In this document: one piece after another, positions 1 to 9,242 of the stretch
Layout of the letters: every line of letters starts with the position of its first letter
How positions within the stretch are numbered: the first letter of the stretch is position 1
NCBI RefSeq assembly: GCF_000772085.1
Contig: NZ_CP009755.1
Coordinates: 992,001-1,056,000, forward strand
DNA: 64,000 bases
Source of the DNA: Curtobacterium sp. MR_MD2014
Lineage (GTDB): Bacteria > Actinomycetota > Actinomycetes > Actinomycetales > Microbacteriaceae
Reading direction: 5' to 3'
Translations under genes and position numbers: made by a program
Notes under the pieces: generated by a model
Databases searched by the model: none
Seen by the model: only the letters and a program-made list of their open reading frames with translations
What the model was told of the DNA's origin: nothing

Positions 1-672
1 GATCGTCGCGTGGGACGAGGCGAACACTTCGGGCTCCTCGACGCGGATCGCCGCGAGGGTGTTGACCGCGAAGAAGCGACGGTAGTTGAGGTCGTGGTCC
101 GCGCGCTTCCAGTGCACGAACTCGTAGTGCTGACGGGCGTGCACGGCTGCGACGTCGTCACCGTCCTGCACGGTCCCCTCGGCCGCCGGGTAGGCGGTCT
201 CGCCGACGTACAGCCGGCCGTCCCGCAGCTCGACCGCGTCGAGCAGCCGGTCGTCGAGCACCGGGATCCGGATGCGCCCGTCCCCGGCCTGCCAGTCCAC
301 GTCGAAGGCCCACGCGACGGGGGAGCCCTGTCCGGACTCGAGCAGGGACCACCACCACGGGTTCGCCTCGGGAGTGGCGACGCCGACGTGGTTCGGCACG
401 ATGTCGACGAGGACGCCCAGCCCGGCGGCGTGCGCGGCCTCGGCGAGGGCTCGGAGCGCGGCGTCGCCGCCGCGCTCGGTGTCGACGTGCGAGTGGTCGA
501 CGACGTCGTAGCCGTGCTGCGACCCGGGCTCGGCCTGCAGCACGGGGGAGAGGTAGACCCAGTCGGCACCGAGGGTGCGGATGTGGTCGACCACGCCCCG
601 GGCGGCGTCGAGGTCGAAGTCTGCGGTGACCTGCAGCCGGTAGGTGGACGTGGGGACGCGGCGAGCGCTCAC
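1..672 (-). CDS. treY: Malto-oligosyltrehalose synthase, N-terminal part (cut by window edge)
   Basis: TreY rearranges the reducing end of malto-oligosaccharides into a trehalose unit, the first step of the TreY-TreZ trehalose route. Only the first 224 codons are inside the window. They begin with STYRLQ (residues 8-13), typical of TreY, followed by a GSQHGYDV stretch and the alpha-amylase region-I-like DIVPNHVG. The GTG start at 672 overlaps the glgX stop by 4 bp (GTGA), so translation is probably coupled to glgX. The pairing with a glycogen debranching enzyme fits trehalose being made from glycogen. Confidence 0.93.
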   Translation of the reverse strand, partial: MSARRVPTSTYRLQVTADFDLDAARGVVDHIRTLGADWVYLSPVLQAEPGSQHGYDVVDHSHVDTERGGDAALRALAEAAHAAGLGVLVDIVPNHVGVATPEANPWWWSLLESGQGSPVAWAFDVDWQAGDGRIRIPVLDDRLLDAVELRDGRLYVGETAYPAAEGTVQDGDDVAAVHARQHYEFVHWKRADHDLNYRRFFAVNTLAAIRVEEPEVFASSHATI

Positions 673-3083
673 GCGGTGGCTCCTGTGGGATCGGGTTCGG
701 GTTCGGTGTCAGGGGAGTCGGGGTCGGCGTCGGTCTCGTTGACCGGGTCCGTTGCGGACGTGCCCTCGGCCGACGCCGTCAGCTGTTCCGCCCCGGACGG
801 AGCAGCGTCGGACGGTTCCGCGCCGGACGGTGCAGCGTCGGACGGTGCAGCGTCGGACGGTTCCGCCCCGGACGGTTCCGGGTCGGTGGCGGACGCCGCC
901 GTGGACGCCGCGGGGTTGGTCGGGGTGGACTGCCGCCCGCCCTCGACCGACTCCACCTGCGTGGTGGTGACCTCGTGGTCGGGCTCGGCACGGAGCACGA
1001 TCATCGAGCGCGCCGGCACGTCGAGCGGGGTCCCGGCGTCGAGGACCGTCTCGCGGGCGCCGGGTTCGGCCGTGTCGATCCGGACGGTCCACCCGGGCGA
1101 GTACTCCTCGGGCGGCAGGGTGAAGGTCACGACGTCGTCGTGTGCGTTGTAGTACGTCAGGAACGCCACGTCGGTCACACGCTCGCCCCAGCGGTCGCGG
1201 CCGCGGATGCCCTCGCCGTTCAGGTACATGCCGACGCTCTTGCCGAAGCCGGAGTCCCAGTCCTCGGGGTCCATCGCGTCGCCGGACGGGGTCAGCCACA
1301 CGACGTCGGGCAGTGGCTCGCCCTCGCCCCGGCGCACCGGACGACCGTTGAAGTACCGGGTGCGGCGGAAGGTCGGGTGGTCGTGCCGGAGCTTCACGAC
1401 GTCGGCGGTGAACTGCACGAGTTCGTCGTCGGCGTGCTCCCAGTCGATCCAGCTGATCGCGGAGTCCTGCGCGTACACGTTGTTGTTGCCGTGCTGGGTG
1501 CGGCCGAGCTCGTCGCCGTGGGCGATCATCGGCACGCCCTGGCTGAGCAGCAGGGTGGCGAGGAAGTTCCGCCGGCGCTGCAGTCGGAGCGCGGCGACCT
1601 CCGGGTCGTCCGTCGGCCCCTCGACGCCCGAGTTCCACGACCGGTTGTGGCTCTCGCCGTCGTTGTTGTCCTCGCCGTTGGCGTCGTTGTGCTTCTCGTT
1701 GTACGCGACCAGGTCGTACAGCGTGAAGCCGTCGTGGGCGGTGATGAAGTTGATGCTCGCCTTGGGCGTCCGGCCGTCGTGCTCGTACAGGTCGGCCGAC
1801 CCGGAGATGCGCGAGGCGAACTCGCCGAGCGTCGAGGGCTCGCCCCGCCAGAAGTCACGCACGGTGTCGCGGTACTTGCCGTTCCACTCGGACCACTGCG
1901 GCGGGAAGTTGCCGACCTGGTACCCGCCGGGCCCGACGTCCCACGGCTCGGCGATGAGCTTGACCTGGGACACGATCGGGTCCTGCTGGACCAGTTCGAA
2001 GAAGGCCGCGAGCCGGTCGACCTCGTAGAACTCGCGGGCCAGGGCCGCGGCGAGGTCGAAGCGGAACCCGTCGACGTGCATCTCGGTGACCCAGTACCGC
2101 AGCGAGTCCATGATGAGCTGCAGCGAGTGCGGGTGCCCGACGTTGAGCGAGTTCCCGGTGCCCGTGGTGTCCATGTAGTACCGCTTGTCGTCCTCGACCA
2201 GGCGGTAGTACGCCGCGTTGTCGATGCCGCGGAAGGACAGCGTCGGCCCGAGGTGGTTGCCCTCTGCCGTGTGGTTGTAGACGACGTCGAGGACGACCTC
2301 GATGCCGGCACGGTGGAGCTCGCGCACCATCGCCTTGAACTCCTGCACCTGCTGCCCGCGGTCGCCGGACGACGAGTAGTGCGAGTGCGGCGCGAAGAAG
2401 CCGATCGTGTTGTAGCCCCAGTAGTTCGACAGCCCCTTCTCCTGCAGCGTGGAGTCGTTGACGAACTGGTGCACCGGCATGAGCTCGAGCGTCGTGATCC
2501 CCAGGCGCTTGAGGTGCTCGATGACCGCCGGGTGCGCGACACCGGCGTAGGTGCCCCGTTGCTCCTCGGGCACGTCGGGGTGCGTCTCGGTGAGGCCCTT
2601 GACGTGCGCCTCGTAGATCACCGTCTCGCCGTAAGGGACCCGGGGAGCCCGGTCACCCTGCCAGTCGAAGAACGGGTTGATGACGACGCCCTTCATCATG
2701 TGGGACGCCGAGTCCTGGTCGTCGGTCGAGTCCGGGTCGCCGAACGTGTACGAGAACAGCGCCTGGTCCCAGTCGATGTCCCCGCTGGTCGCCTTGGCGT
2801 ACGGGTCGAGGAGCAGCTTGTGCGGGTTGCCGCGCAGTCCGTTCGCCGGGTCGTACGGGGCGTGCACGCGGAAGCCGTACTCCTGCCCCGGGGCGACGTT
2901 CGGCAGGTAGGCGTGCCAGACGTGTGCGTCCACCTCGACCAGGTCGACGCACTCCTCGTTCCCCGCGTCGTCGAAGAGGCACAGTTCCACGCGGTCGGCG
3001 ACCTCGCTGAACAGGGCGAAGTTCGTGCCGCTGCCGTCGTAGGTCGCCCCGAGGGGGTACGGGTTGCCGGGCCAGGTGTGCAA
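669..3083 (-). CDS. glgX: Glycogen debranching enzyme GlgX
   Basis: GlgX hydrolyses alpha-1,6 branches of limit-dextrin glycogen in the cytoplasm. The 804-residue protein starts with an isoamylase-type N-terminal domain ([20 protein letters not shown]), followed by the GH13 barrel with [17 protein letters not shown], and the catalytic Glu region LIAEPWD; FITAHDG follows. The chosen start is TTG with a GGAGG site 5 nt upstream. The last roughly 90 residues are a low-complexity Ser/Ala/Glu/Pro/Asp tail built from repeats of about 15 bp (793-890) and are not part of the usual family fold. It forms an operon with treY. Confidence 0.95.
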   Translation of the reverse strand: MHTWPGNPYPLGATYDGSGTNFALFSEVADRVELCLFDDAGNEECVDLVEVDAHVWHAYLPNVAPGQEYGFRVHAPYDPANGLRGNPHKLLLDPYAKATSGDIDWDQALFSYTFGDPDSTDDQDSASHMMKGVVINPFFDWQGDRAPRVPYGETVIYEAHVKGLTETHPDVPEEQRGTYAGVAHPAVIEHLKRLGITTLELMPVHQFVNDSTLQEKGLSNYWGYNTIGFFAPHSHYSSSGDRGQQVQEFKAMVRELHRAGIEVVLDVVYNHTAEGNHLGPTLSFRGIDNAAYYRLVEDDKRYYMDTTGTGNSLNVGHPHSLQLIMDSLRYWVTEMHVDGFRFDLAAALAREFYEVDRLAAFFELVQQDPIVSQVKLIAEPWDVGPGGYQVGNFPPQWSEWNGKYRDTVRDFWRGEPSTLGEFASRISGSADLYEHDGRTPKASINFITAHDGFTLYDLVAYNEKHNDANGEDNNDGESHNRSWNSGVEGPTDDPEVAALRLQRRRNFLATLLLSQGVPMIAHGDELGRTQHGNNNVYAQDSAISWIDWEHADDELVQFTADVVKLRHDHPTFRRTRYFNGRPVRRGEGEPLPDVVWLTPSGDAMDPEDWDSGFGKSVGMYLNGEGIRGRDRWGERVTDVAFLTYYNAHDDVVTFTLPPEEYSPGWTVRIDTAEPGARETVLDAGTPLDVPARSMIVLRAEPDHEVTTTQVESVEGGRQSTPTNPAASTAASATDPEPSGAEPSDAAPSDAAPSGAEPSDAAPSGAEQLTASAEGTSATDPVNETDADPDSPDTEPEPDPTGATA
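793..890 (-). repeat. About 15-bp tandem repeats in the 3' part of glgX
   Basis: Imperfect 15-bp units around GCAGCGTCGGACGGT encode repeated Pro-Ser-Asp/Gly-Ala pentapeptides in the GlgX tail. The unit length is a multiple of three, so copy-number change keeps the frame. Confidence 0.8.
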
Positions 3084-3199
3084 ACAGTCCTCCAGGTGTG
3101 GGTTCCGCCACGGTATCGGCGCGGGCCGTCCGCGTCCGCAGACAAGCCCCAGGGGTGGACGGCCGCAGGTGCTCGCCGGCCTGTGGAGGAACCGCCGAG

Positions 3200-3205
3200 T
3201 AGCCT
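3200..3205 (+). promoter_or_regulatory. -10 element of predicted leaderless promoter
   Basis: TAGCCT ends 7 nt before the ATG at 3213, and there is no Shine-Dalgarno sequence. The transcript would begin at or next to the start codon. Confidence 0.45.
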
Positions 3206-3212
3206 CGCGCGC

Positions 3213-3533
3213 ATGGCCAACATCGTGAGTCAGATCGCAGACAAGGTGCGCCCCGTGGGCGTCTCGACCAACTACGGCGAACCGGTCGAGGTCGGGGACC
3301 AGACCCTCATCCCGGTGTCCATCGGCTGGTTCGGCTTCGGCGCCGGCGGGGACGACGAGAACGGCGGCGGCGGTGGCGGCGGGGCGTCGATCCCCGTCGG
3401 TGCGTACGTGCGTCGCCCGGGGCAGGACCTGCAGTTCGAGCCGAACCTGATCTCGCTGCTCGCGGTGAGCATCCCCACCATCTGGGTGACCGGCAAGGCC
3501 CTGAGCAAGGTGATCCGCGCCCTCAAGAAGTGA
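3213..3533 (+). CDS. Small GerW/YtfJ-like family protein
   Basis: A 106-residue protein with a Gly-rich loop in the middle (run of Gly after residue 51), flanked by VGDQTLIPVSIGWFGFGAGG and a hydrophobic stretch LISLLAVSIPTIWVTGKAL near the C-terminus. The pattern (short conserved strand with IPV, glycine run, hydrophobic tail) resembles the YtfJ/GerW family, whose role outside spore formers is unknown. The ATG is preceded by a -10-like hexamer and not by a ribosome binding site. A strong terminator follows directly. Function not assigned. Confidence 0.75.
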   Translation: MANIVSQIADKVRPVGVSTNYGEPVEVGDQTLIPVSIGWFGFGAGGDDENGGGGGGGASIPVGAYVRRPGQDLQFEPNLISLLAVSIPTIWVTGKALSKVIRALKK

Positions 3534-3540
3534 CCCACCG

Positions 3541-3580
3541 GACGGGAGGCCCGTGGCGACGCCGCCACGGGCCTCCCGTC
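3541..3580 (+). terminator. Intrinsic terminator-like hairpin
   Basis: Perfect 18-bp inverted repeat (GACGGGAGGCCCGTGGCG and its complement) with a 4-nt loop, 8 nt after the stop of the gene at 3213. No U-tract is visible. The same GGACGGGAGGC stem occurs at 27787, 32998, 42611 and 61381. Confidence 0.75.
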
Positions 3581-3603
3581 CGTCACGCGGTCGCGACCGC
3601 GTC

Positions 3604-3609
3604 TAGACT
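3604..3609 (+). promoter_or_regulatory. -10 element of the TPP riboswitch transcript
   Basis: TAGACT lies about 13 nt before the first base of the riboswitch P1 stem. No good -35 element is visible. Confidence 0.5.
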
Positions 3610-3621
3610 GCTGCCACACAC

Positions 3622-3705
3622 ACGGGAGTCCGGGACCGCCGGGCTGAGAGGGAGCGAACGGCGCTCCGACCGTCGAACCTGATCCGGGTCATGCCGGCGC
3701 AGGGA
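3622..3705 (+). ncRNA. TPP riboswitch (THI element)
   Basis: The leader carries the conserved thi-box blocks: GGGCTGAGAGGGAGCG on the 5' side and ACCGTCGAACCTGATCCGGG followed by TCATGCCGGCGCAGGGA on the 3' side, closed by a P1 stem. The start codon of ykoE lies 14 nt downstream, so thiamine pyrophosphate probably blocks translation or transcription of the ECF transporter genes. Confidence 0.96.
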
Positions 3706-3718
3706 GGAGTCAGCAACC

Positions 3719-4468
3719 ATGCCTGCATCCACGCAGTCCGCAGCACCGTCCACCACCGTCAGGCGCTCGTTGCGCTGGCGGGTCGTCGACATCGTCGTCG
3801 CGAGCGTCCTCGCCGTCGCGATCGGTGTCGTCTTCAAGCTCTGGGAGTTCGGCTACGAGCCGATCAGCGCCGTCGCCGCCCTGGTCCTCCCCGGCACCCA
3901 GGCACTCTTCGGCGGGGTCTGGCTGCTCGCCGGGCCGCTCGTCGCCATCGTCGTCCGGAAGCCCGGGGCCGCGCTCTACGCCGAGATGGTCGCCGCCAGC
4001 GTCGAGGCACTGCTCGGCACCCAGTGGGGGTGGCTGACGCTCGAGGCCGGTCTCGTGCAGGGCCTCGGGGCCGAGGTCGTGCTCGCACTGTTCCTCTACC
4101 GGGCCTACCGGCTGCCGGTCGTCGTGCTCGCCGGTGCCGCCGCGGGGCTCGCCCTCGGCATCAACGACACCGTGCTCTGGTACCCGGGGCTCGACGCGGC
4201 GTTCAAGACCGTCTACGTCGTGTCCGCCGTGGTGTCCGGGGCCGTGATCGCCGGGCTCGGTTCGTGGCTGCTCGTGCGGGCGCTCGCCGCGACCGGCGTG
4301 CTGTCCTCGTTCGCCGCGGGGCGTGAGCACGCCCGACGGACGCACGCGACGACCCCGCAGGAGTCGTCCGCCCCGACCGGCGCGACCGTTCCGCTCGACG
4401 GAGCGCAGTCCGGCACCGCGACGCCTGCTGCCGAGCAGGCCGAGCGCGGGTCCCGCGCCGCCCGGTGA
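3719..4468 (+). CDS. ykoE: ECF transporter S component, YkoE family
   Basis: Substrate-binding membrane subunit of an energy-coupling-factor transporter, predicted to bind hydroxymethylpyrimidine or another thiamine precursor. The 249-residue protein has about five to six membrane segments; the first contains VDIVVASVLAVAIGVVFKLWEFGY, and GLALGINDTVLWYPG is a family-like motif. The last roughly 45 residues are Ala/Thr/Pro-rich and poorly conserved. It follows a TPP riboswitch and overlaps the ATPase gene by 4 bp, giving the YkoE-YkoD-YkoC order. The substrate is inferred from the riboswitch and family. Confidence 0.93.
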   Translation: MPASTQSAAPSTTVRRSLRWRVVDIVVASVLAVAIGVVFKLWEFGYEPISAVAALVLPGTQALFGGVWLLAGPLVAIVVRKPGAALYAEMVAASVEALLGTQWGWLTLEAGLVQGLGAEVVLALFLYRAYRLPVVVLAGAAAGLALGINDTVLWYPGLDAAFKTVYVVSAVVSGAVIAGLGSWLLVRALAATGVLSSFAAGREHARRTHATTPQESSAPTGATVPLDGAQSGTATPAAEQAERGSRAAR

Positions 4469-6219
4469 CGGCCGTGTCGTCCTCGGGGGCGGCGCGGATC
4501 GCCTTCCGTGACTGGGGCTGGCGGTACGCCGGGCGCGACGCGTGGGCGGTGCGCGGTCTCGACCTCGTCGTCGAGCCGGGTGATCGCGTCGCGGTCGTCG
4601 GCCCCTCGGGCGCCGGCAAGTCGACGGTGCTCCGCGCGGTCGCAGCGGTGCTGGCGGACGAGCCGGACCCCGACGACGACACCGCCGCAGCCGTGCAGGG
4701 CTCGGTCCTGGTCGACGGCGCCGACCCCCGCGCGGTCCGCGGGCGCGTCGGCCTCGTCATGCAGGATCCCGAGGCCCACACGGTGATGTCGCGCATCGGC
4801 GACGACGTGGCCTTCGGATGCGAGAACACCGGCGTCCCGCGGGCCGAGACGTGGGAACGCGTCCGGCACGCGCTCGGGGTCGTCGGCCTCGACCTGCCGC
4901 TCGACCGGTCGACGAGCCGGCTCTCCGGCGGGCAGCGGCAGCGTCTGGCGCTCGCGGGCGTGCTCGCGATGCGCCCCGGCGTGCTCGTGCTCGACGAACC
5001 GTGCGCGAACCTCGACCCCGAGGGCGTGGCGCAGGTCCACGACGCCGTGCGGGCGCTGCTCGACACCAGCGGTGCGACGATGCTCGTGGTCGAGCACCGG
5101 ATCGGCACCTGGCTCGACCTGGTCGATCGACTCGTGCTCCTCGAACCCGGGGGCGGGGTCGTCGCGGACGGGACCCCCGCGTCGGTGCTCGCCGAGCACG
5201 GTCCGGCGCTGACGGCGGCCGGCGTGTGGGTGCCCGGTGCCGAGCCGGCGCGGGGATCGTCCCGGGCCGGCGGCGGACGTCCGGTCGCGCCGTCGACCGG
5301 TGCCGGCCGTCCGGTCGCGCCGTCGACCGAGCGAGCGGGCGGATCAGCACCGGGAGCGCCGGTGGCCGGGGGCGCCTTCCGCCCGCGCGACGAGGAGACG
5401 GCGCTGCTCGAGGCGCGGGGACTCGCGACCGCGCGCGGGGGCATCCTCGGACGTGCCGGCGGGACCCGTGTCGGCAGCGGGATCGACCTCGGGGTCCGTC
5501 GCGGTCGGGTCCTCGCGGTCACCGGTCCGAACGGCGTCGGCAAGTCGACGCTCGGCCTCACCCTCGCCGGGCTCCTGCGGCCGTCCGGAGGGACACTCCT
5601 CGCGACGCCCGACCTGGCCGGGGACGCCGGTGAAGCGCCGATCCGGTGGACGAGCCGGCAGCTCGCCGTCCGGATCGGGTCGGTGTTCCAGGACCCCGGA
5701 CACCAGTTCGTGGCGCGCAGTGTCCGCGAGGAGCTCGGTGCCGGACCGCGCGCGCTCGGGCTGTCGGACGCCGACGCGCGGGTGGAGGAACTCCTCGACG
5801 CGTTCGGGCTCCGGCACCTCGCCGACGCCAACCCCTTCACCCTGTCCGGCGGTGAGCAGCGGCGGCTCGCGATCGGTGCCGTCGTCGCCTCGCGGCCGCC
5901 CGTGGTCGTGCTGGACGAACCCACCTCGGGCCAGGACCGTGCTACCTGGCAGGCCGTGGTCGACCTGCTCGGGGCGCTGGCGGAGGCGGGGACGGCGCTC
6001 GTCGTGGTGACGCACGACCGTGACCTCGTCCGTGCGCTCGACGCCGACGAGGTCGTGCTCGCCGCCGACGGTGCGAGGGCCGTGCCGCCGGCCGGAACCG
6101 CCGTCCCGCCGGACGGACGCAGTGGCCCCTCGGCCGGACCCGGCGCCCCGTCGGCCGGACCGGACGCCCCGTCGACCGGACCCGGCGGACCCCGACCGAC
6201 CACGGAGGTGCACCGGTGA
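4465..6219 (+). CDS. ykoD: ECF transporter double ATPase, YkoD-like
   Basis: A 584-residue fusion of two ABC ATPase domains that energises the thiamine-precursor ECF transporter. Domain 1 has Walker A GPSGAGKS, LSGGQRQRLA and Walker B VLVLDEP; domain 2 has GPNGVGKS, LSGGEQRRLA and VVVLDEP. The linker (about residues 265-310) is low complexity, contains a 27-bp in-frame duplication encoding GRPVAPST twice, and carries a copy of the inverted-arm repeat found in spacers elsewhere. The C-terminal 40 residues are also Pro/Gly/Ala repeats. GTG start overlaps ykoE; the stop overlaps ykoC. Confidence 0.93.
   Translation: MTAVSSSGAARIAFRDWGWRYAGRDAWAVRGLDLVVEPGDRVAVVGPSGAGKSTVLRAVAAVLADEPDPDDDTAAAVQGSVLVDGADPRAVRGRVGLVMQDPEAHTVMSRIGDDVAFGCENTGVPRAETWERVRHALGVVGLDLPLDRSTSRLSGGQRQRLALAGVLAMRPGVLVLDEPCANLDPEGVAQVHDAVRALLDTSGATMLVVEHRIGTWLDLVDRLVLLEPGGGVVADGTPASVLAEHGPALTAAGVWVPGAEPARGSSRAGGGRPVAPSTGAGRPVAPSTERAGGSAPGAPVAGGAFRPRDEETALLEARGLATARGGILGRAGGTRVGSGIDLGVRRGRVLAVTGPNGVGKSTLGLTLAGLLRPSGGTLLATPDLAGDAGEAPIRWTSRQLAVRIGSVFQDPGHQFVARSVREELGAGPRALGLSDADARVEELLDAFGLRHLADANPFTLSGGEQRRLAIGAVVASRPPVVVLDEPTSGQDRATWQAVVDLLGALAEAGTALVVVTHDRDLVRALDADEVVLAADGARAVPPAGTAVPPDGRSGPSAGPGAPSAGPDAPSTGPGGPRPTTEVHR
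5333..5388. repeat. Inverted-arm repeat copy inside the ykoD linker
   Basis: Arms GAGCGGGCGGA (5333-5343) and TCCGCCCGCGC (5378-5388) match the module found in spacers at 15.6-16.2 and 18.9-19.1 kb, with arm spacing of 45 instead of 43. It is translated within the linker between the two ATPase domains. Confidence 0.6.
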
Positions 6220-7022
6220 CCACCCCGACGACCCGCGCCGGTGCGGGCGGGCGAGCCGAGCCTCCCGGCCGGACGCGCCGCGGTGTCGCCGGCGTCCAGC
6301 CCGTCGCCGCGATGCTCGGCGTGCTCGCACTCGGCCTGTGCCTCGTGACGAGTCTCGACGTCGTCTCCGCGGCCGTCGCGCTCGCGCTGGAGCTGCTGCT
6401 CCTCCCGGTGCTCCGGATCCCGCCGCGGACCCTGTTGCTGCGGGCGTCACCGGTGCTCGTCGCCGTGCCCCTGACGGCGCTGAGCATCGCGCTGTACGGG
6501 CGGCCCTCCGGGCGGGAGTGGTTCGACCTCGGCTTCGTCCACGTCACCGACGGGTCGCTGACGCTCGCGCTGGCGACCGCGCTGCGGGTCCTCGCGGTCG
6601 GGCTGCCGGCCGTCGTGCTCTTCGTCGGGGTCGACCCGACCGACCTGGCCGACGGGCTCGCACAGCTGCTGCGGCTGCCGGCCCGCTTCGTGCTCGGGGC
6701 CCTGGCCGCGGTGCGGATGACGACCCTGCTCGGCGAGGACTGGCGCCAGCTCGCCAGGGCACGCCGCGCACGGGGGCTCGCCGACCACGGGCGACTGCGG
6801 CGCGGAGCGTCGATGGCCTTCGCGCTGCTCGTGCTCGCACTCCGCCGGGCGACCACGCTGGCGGTGGCGATGGAGTCGCGCGGCTTCGGCGCTCCCGGTC
6901 CCCGGACGTGGGCGCGGCAGGCGCGGTTCGCGGGACCGGAGTGGGCGATGGTCGCCGTGCTGGTGGGGATCGGTGTCGCGTCGATCGGGGTGGCCGTGGC
7001 TGCGGGGACGTGGCGTGCCTGA
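6216..7022 (+). CDS. ykoC: ECF transporter T component, YkoC-like
   Basis: Integral membrane scaffold that couples the ATPases to YkoE. 268 residues with about five to six membrane segments and the two Ala-Arg-Gly type coupling motifs of CbiQ-family proteins, seen as ARRARGL and SRGFGAPG in the second half. GTG start overlaps ykoD by 4 bp. Its stop overlaps the start of the downstream kinase gene, so all four genes are probably one riboswitch-controlled transcript. Confidence 0.9.
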   Translation: MTTPTTRAGAGGRAEPPGRTRRGVAGVQPVAAMLGVLALGLCLVTSLDVVSAAVALALELLLLPVLRIPPRTLLLRASPVLVAVPLTALSIALYGRPSGREWFDLGFVHVTDGSLTLALATALRVLAVGLPAVVLFVGVDPTDLADGLAQLLRLPARFVLGALAAVRMTTLLGEDWRQLARARRARGLADHGRLRRGASMAFALLVLALRRATTLAVAMESRGFGAPGPRTWARQARFAGPEWAMVAVLVGIGVASIGVAVAAGTWRA

Positions 7023-7656
7023 GCGCGCGCGGCCGGCCGCGACCGCCTCGGGTGCGGTCGCCGGGGGAGCGGTGCCGGATGTGACGGCCCGGGGTGCGCG
7101 GCCGGACGCGACCGCCGGGGGAGCGGCACCGGACGCGGCGCTCGTCGAGGGGATCGCCGCGGCCGCGGCCGGCGCTGCTGCCGCCACCGGACGACGGCTC
7201 GTCGTGCTGGTCGACGGGCGCTCGGGCACCGGGAAGACCACGCTGGGCGACGCCGTGGCGGCACGGCTCGGCGCACGGGTCGTGCACCTCGACGACGTCT
7301 ACCCCGGGTGGGACGGCCTGCGCGCGGCCGCCGACGCGGTCGTGTCCGACGTGCTCGGGACACCGTCGGGGTACCGGCGCTGGGACTGGGAGCGGTCCGA
7401 GCCGGCGGAGTGGGTGTCGATCGAGTCGCACGTGCCGCTGGTGGTCGAGGGGTGCGGGGCGCTCTCCCGGGGGTCCGCTCCACATGCGACCCTCCGGGTG
7501 TGGCTCGAGGCGGACGACGACGTCCGACGCGACCGGGCGATCGGCCGCGACGGCGAGGTGTTCGCCCGCGAGTGGGAGCGCTGGGCTGCCCAGGAGCGTG
7601 CCTTCATCGCCGCCGAGGCGCCCGCGGAGCTCGCGGACCTGGTGCTCAGGACGTAG
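7015..7656 (+). CDS. P-loop NTPase, nucleoside-kinase-like
   Basis: A roughly 213-residue protein with Walker A GRSGTGKTT (about residue 67 on), HLDDVYPGWDG and a region typical of uridine-kinase-like and AAA-type small kinases. The GTG at 7015 overlaps ykoC by 8 bp; an earlier GTG would overlap more. The first roughly 50 residues are low-complexity Ala/Gly/Pro/Asp repeats, so the true start may be later. Its position behind a thiamine-precursor transporter might suggest phosphorylation of the imported compound, but this is only inference; the family match gives no substrate. Confidence 0.7.
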   Translation: MPERARPAATASGAVAGGAVPDVTARGARPDATAGGAAPDAALVEGIAAAAAGAAAATGRRLVVLVDGRSGTGKTTLGDAVAARLGARVVHLDDVYPGWDGLRAAADAVVSDVLGTPSGYRRWDWERSEPAEWVSIESHVPLVVEGCGALSRGSAPHATLRVWLEADDDVRRDRAIGRDGEVFAREWERWAAQERAFIAAEAPAELADLVLRT

Positions 7657-7725
7657 TCGGTGTGGTCGCCGGCGAGACCCGGGCTGACCGGCGTCCCTCG
7701 CGGCCCGGAGCCCGAGCCCCGTCGC

Positions 7726-9141
7726 TCAGCCCGAGACTGGCCCACCGGCACCGGCACCGGCACCGTCACCGGCACCGGCACCGGCACCGGCACCGGCCGC
7801 CCGGGCGTCCGCCCGCCGCCCGTCGCGCACCGGGTCGACCGCGAACACCGCGGCCACGACCGACAGCACCGCGTACACGCCGAGGTACGCGCACAGGATC
7901 CACGGCGAGCCCCCGCCCACCTCGACGAACACCGCCGCGAGCAACGGCGTCAGTCCCACCGAGAAGATCGACCCGATCTGGTACCCGAGGCTCATGCCCG
8001 AGTAGCGCCGCCCGGTCGGGAACTGCTCCGCGAACCACGCCGCCTGCGGACCGTAGATGCTGTCGTGGAACACGCTCATGCCGATCAACGCCACGAACGG
8101 CAGCAGCACCAGGGGCCCGGCGTCGAGGAACGCGAAGAACGGCCAGATCAGCACGCCGATCCCGATCGCCGACCCGATCGCGAGCGGCCGGCGCCCGACC
8201 CGGTCGGACAGCCACCCCCAGAACGGCGTCGACACGAGCGACACCGCCGAGATCACGAGCACCGCCTGGAGCCCGGCGGCCGAGCCCTCCTCGCCGCGCT
8301 TCGCCCCGAGGTAGGTCAGCGAGTACGTCGTCAGGATCGAGTAGAGCGCCGGCTGGACGAGCCGCAGCCCTGCGGTGACGAGGATCGACCGCGGGTGCCG
8401 ACGGACCGCCTGCCACACCGGGAACCGCTCGACACCGCCGGACGCGCGCAGCGCCTGGAACACCGGGGCGTCCTGCACGCCGAGCCGGATGACGAGTCCG
8501 ACCGCGACGATGACCGCGGAGAACAGGAACGGCAGGCGCCACCCCCAGGCCAGGAACGCCTCGTTGCCGAGCAGGGTCCGTACGAGCGTGAATACCCCGG
8601 TCGCCAGCAGCATGCCGCCCGCGGACCCCATCTGCGTGAACGCCCCGAACAGTCCCCGGTGCCGCGTCGGCGCGTGCTCGACCGACAGCAGCGCCGACCC
8701 GCCCCACTCCGCTCCGGCTGCGACGCCCTGGAGCAGTCGCAGCACCACGAGTGCGACCACCGCGCCGACCCCGATCGTCGCCGCCGAGGGGATCACCCCG
8801 ATGAGCGTCGACGCGATGCCCATCAGCACGAGGGACGCCACGAGCAGCTTCTTCCGCCCGATCCGGTCGCCCAGGTGCCCCGCCACGATGCCGCCGAGCG
8901 GCCGTGCGACGAAGCCGACACCGTAGGTCGCGAAGGACGCGATCACACCGACGGCCGGCGTGACGGACGGGAAGAACGTCGGGGCGAACACGAGCGCCGA
9001 GGCCGTCGCGTACAGGTAGAAGTCGTAGTACTCGACGGTCGTCCCGACGAACGACGCGAGCGCGACGCGACGTCGGGTCGCGTTCGTGGACGGAGACGGG
9101 GGACGGACGGGAGGCGCGGCTGCGGTCGTCTGGGTCGGCAT
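7726..9141 (-). CDS. MFS transporter, metabolite:H+ symporter type
   Basis: 471 residues, twelve predicted membrane segments, beginning with ASFVGTTVEYYDFYLYATASA, the typical first helix of the MHS family (proline/betaine, shikimate, citrate-type symporters). The loop 2-3 motif GHLGDRIGRKK is intact. The C-terminal roughly 20 residues are (Ala-Gly)n encoded by a hexanucleotide repeat. It is divergent from a monooxygenase gene 101 bp away, so it may import that enzyme's substrate. Substrate unknown. Confidence 0.85.
   Translation of the reverse strand: MPTQTTAAAPPVRPPSPSTNATRRRVALASFVGTTVEYYDFYLYATASALVFAPTFFPSVTPAVGVIASFATYGVGFVARPLGGIVAGHLGDRIGRKKLLVASLVLMGIASTLIGVIPSAATIGVGAVVALVVLRLLQGVAAGAEWGGSALLSVEHAPTRHRGLFGAFTQMGSAGGMLLATGVFTLVRTLLGNEAFLAWGWRLPFLFSAVIVAVGLVIRLGVQDAPVFQALRASGGVERFPVWQAVRRHPRSILVTAGLRLVQPALYSILTTYSLTYLGAKRGEEGSAAGLQAVLVISAVSLVSTPFWGWLSDRVGRRPLAIGSAIGIGVLIWPFFAFLDAGPLVLLPFVALIGMSVFHDSIYGPQAAWFAEQFPTGRRYSGMSLGYQIGSIFSVGLTPLLAAVFVEVGGGSPWILCAYLGVYAVLSVVAAVFAVDPVRDGRRADARAAGAGAGAGAGDGAGAGAGGPVSG
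7744..7798. repeat. ACCGGC hexanucleotide repeat
   Basis: About nine head-to-tail ACCGGC units, one interrupted by a G-to-T change. It lies inside the 3' end of the MFS gene and encodes alternating Ala and Gly. Slippage here would change tail length without shifting frame. Confidence 0.9.
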
Positions 9142-9195
9142 GCCTCAGGAGCATGGTCGCCGCCCGGCCGCCGCGGAACCGCGCCCGTAACGCGA

Positions 9196-9210
9196 GGTCA
9201 CGTCATGACC
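9196..9210. promoter_or_regulatory. Palindrome in the divergent MFS/monooxygenase spacer
   Basis: GGTCA-N5-TGACC lies 33 nt before the monooxygenase start and 55 nt from the MFS start. It could bind a dimeric regulator. No regulator gene is adjacent. Confidence 0.3.
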
Positions 9211-9242
9211 GTCGGCGCTGGCTCCCCGGACACCATGGGGGC

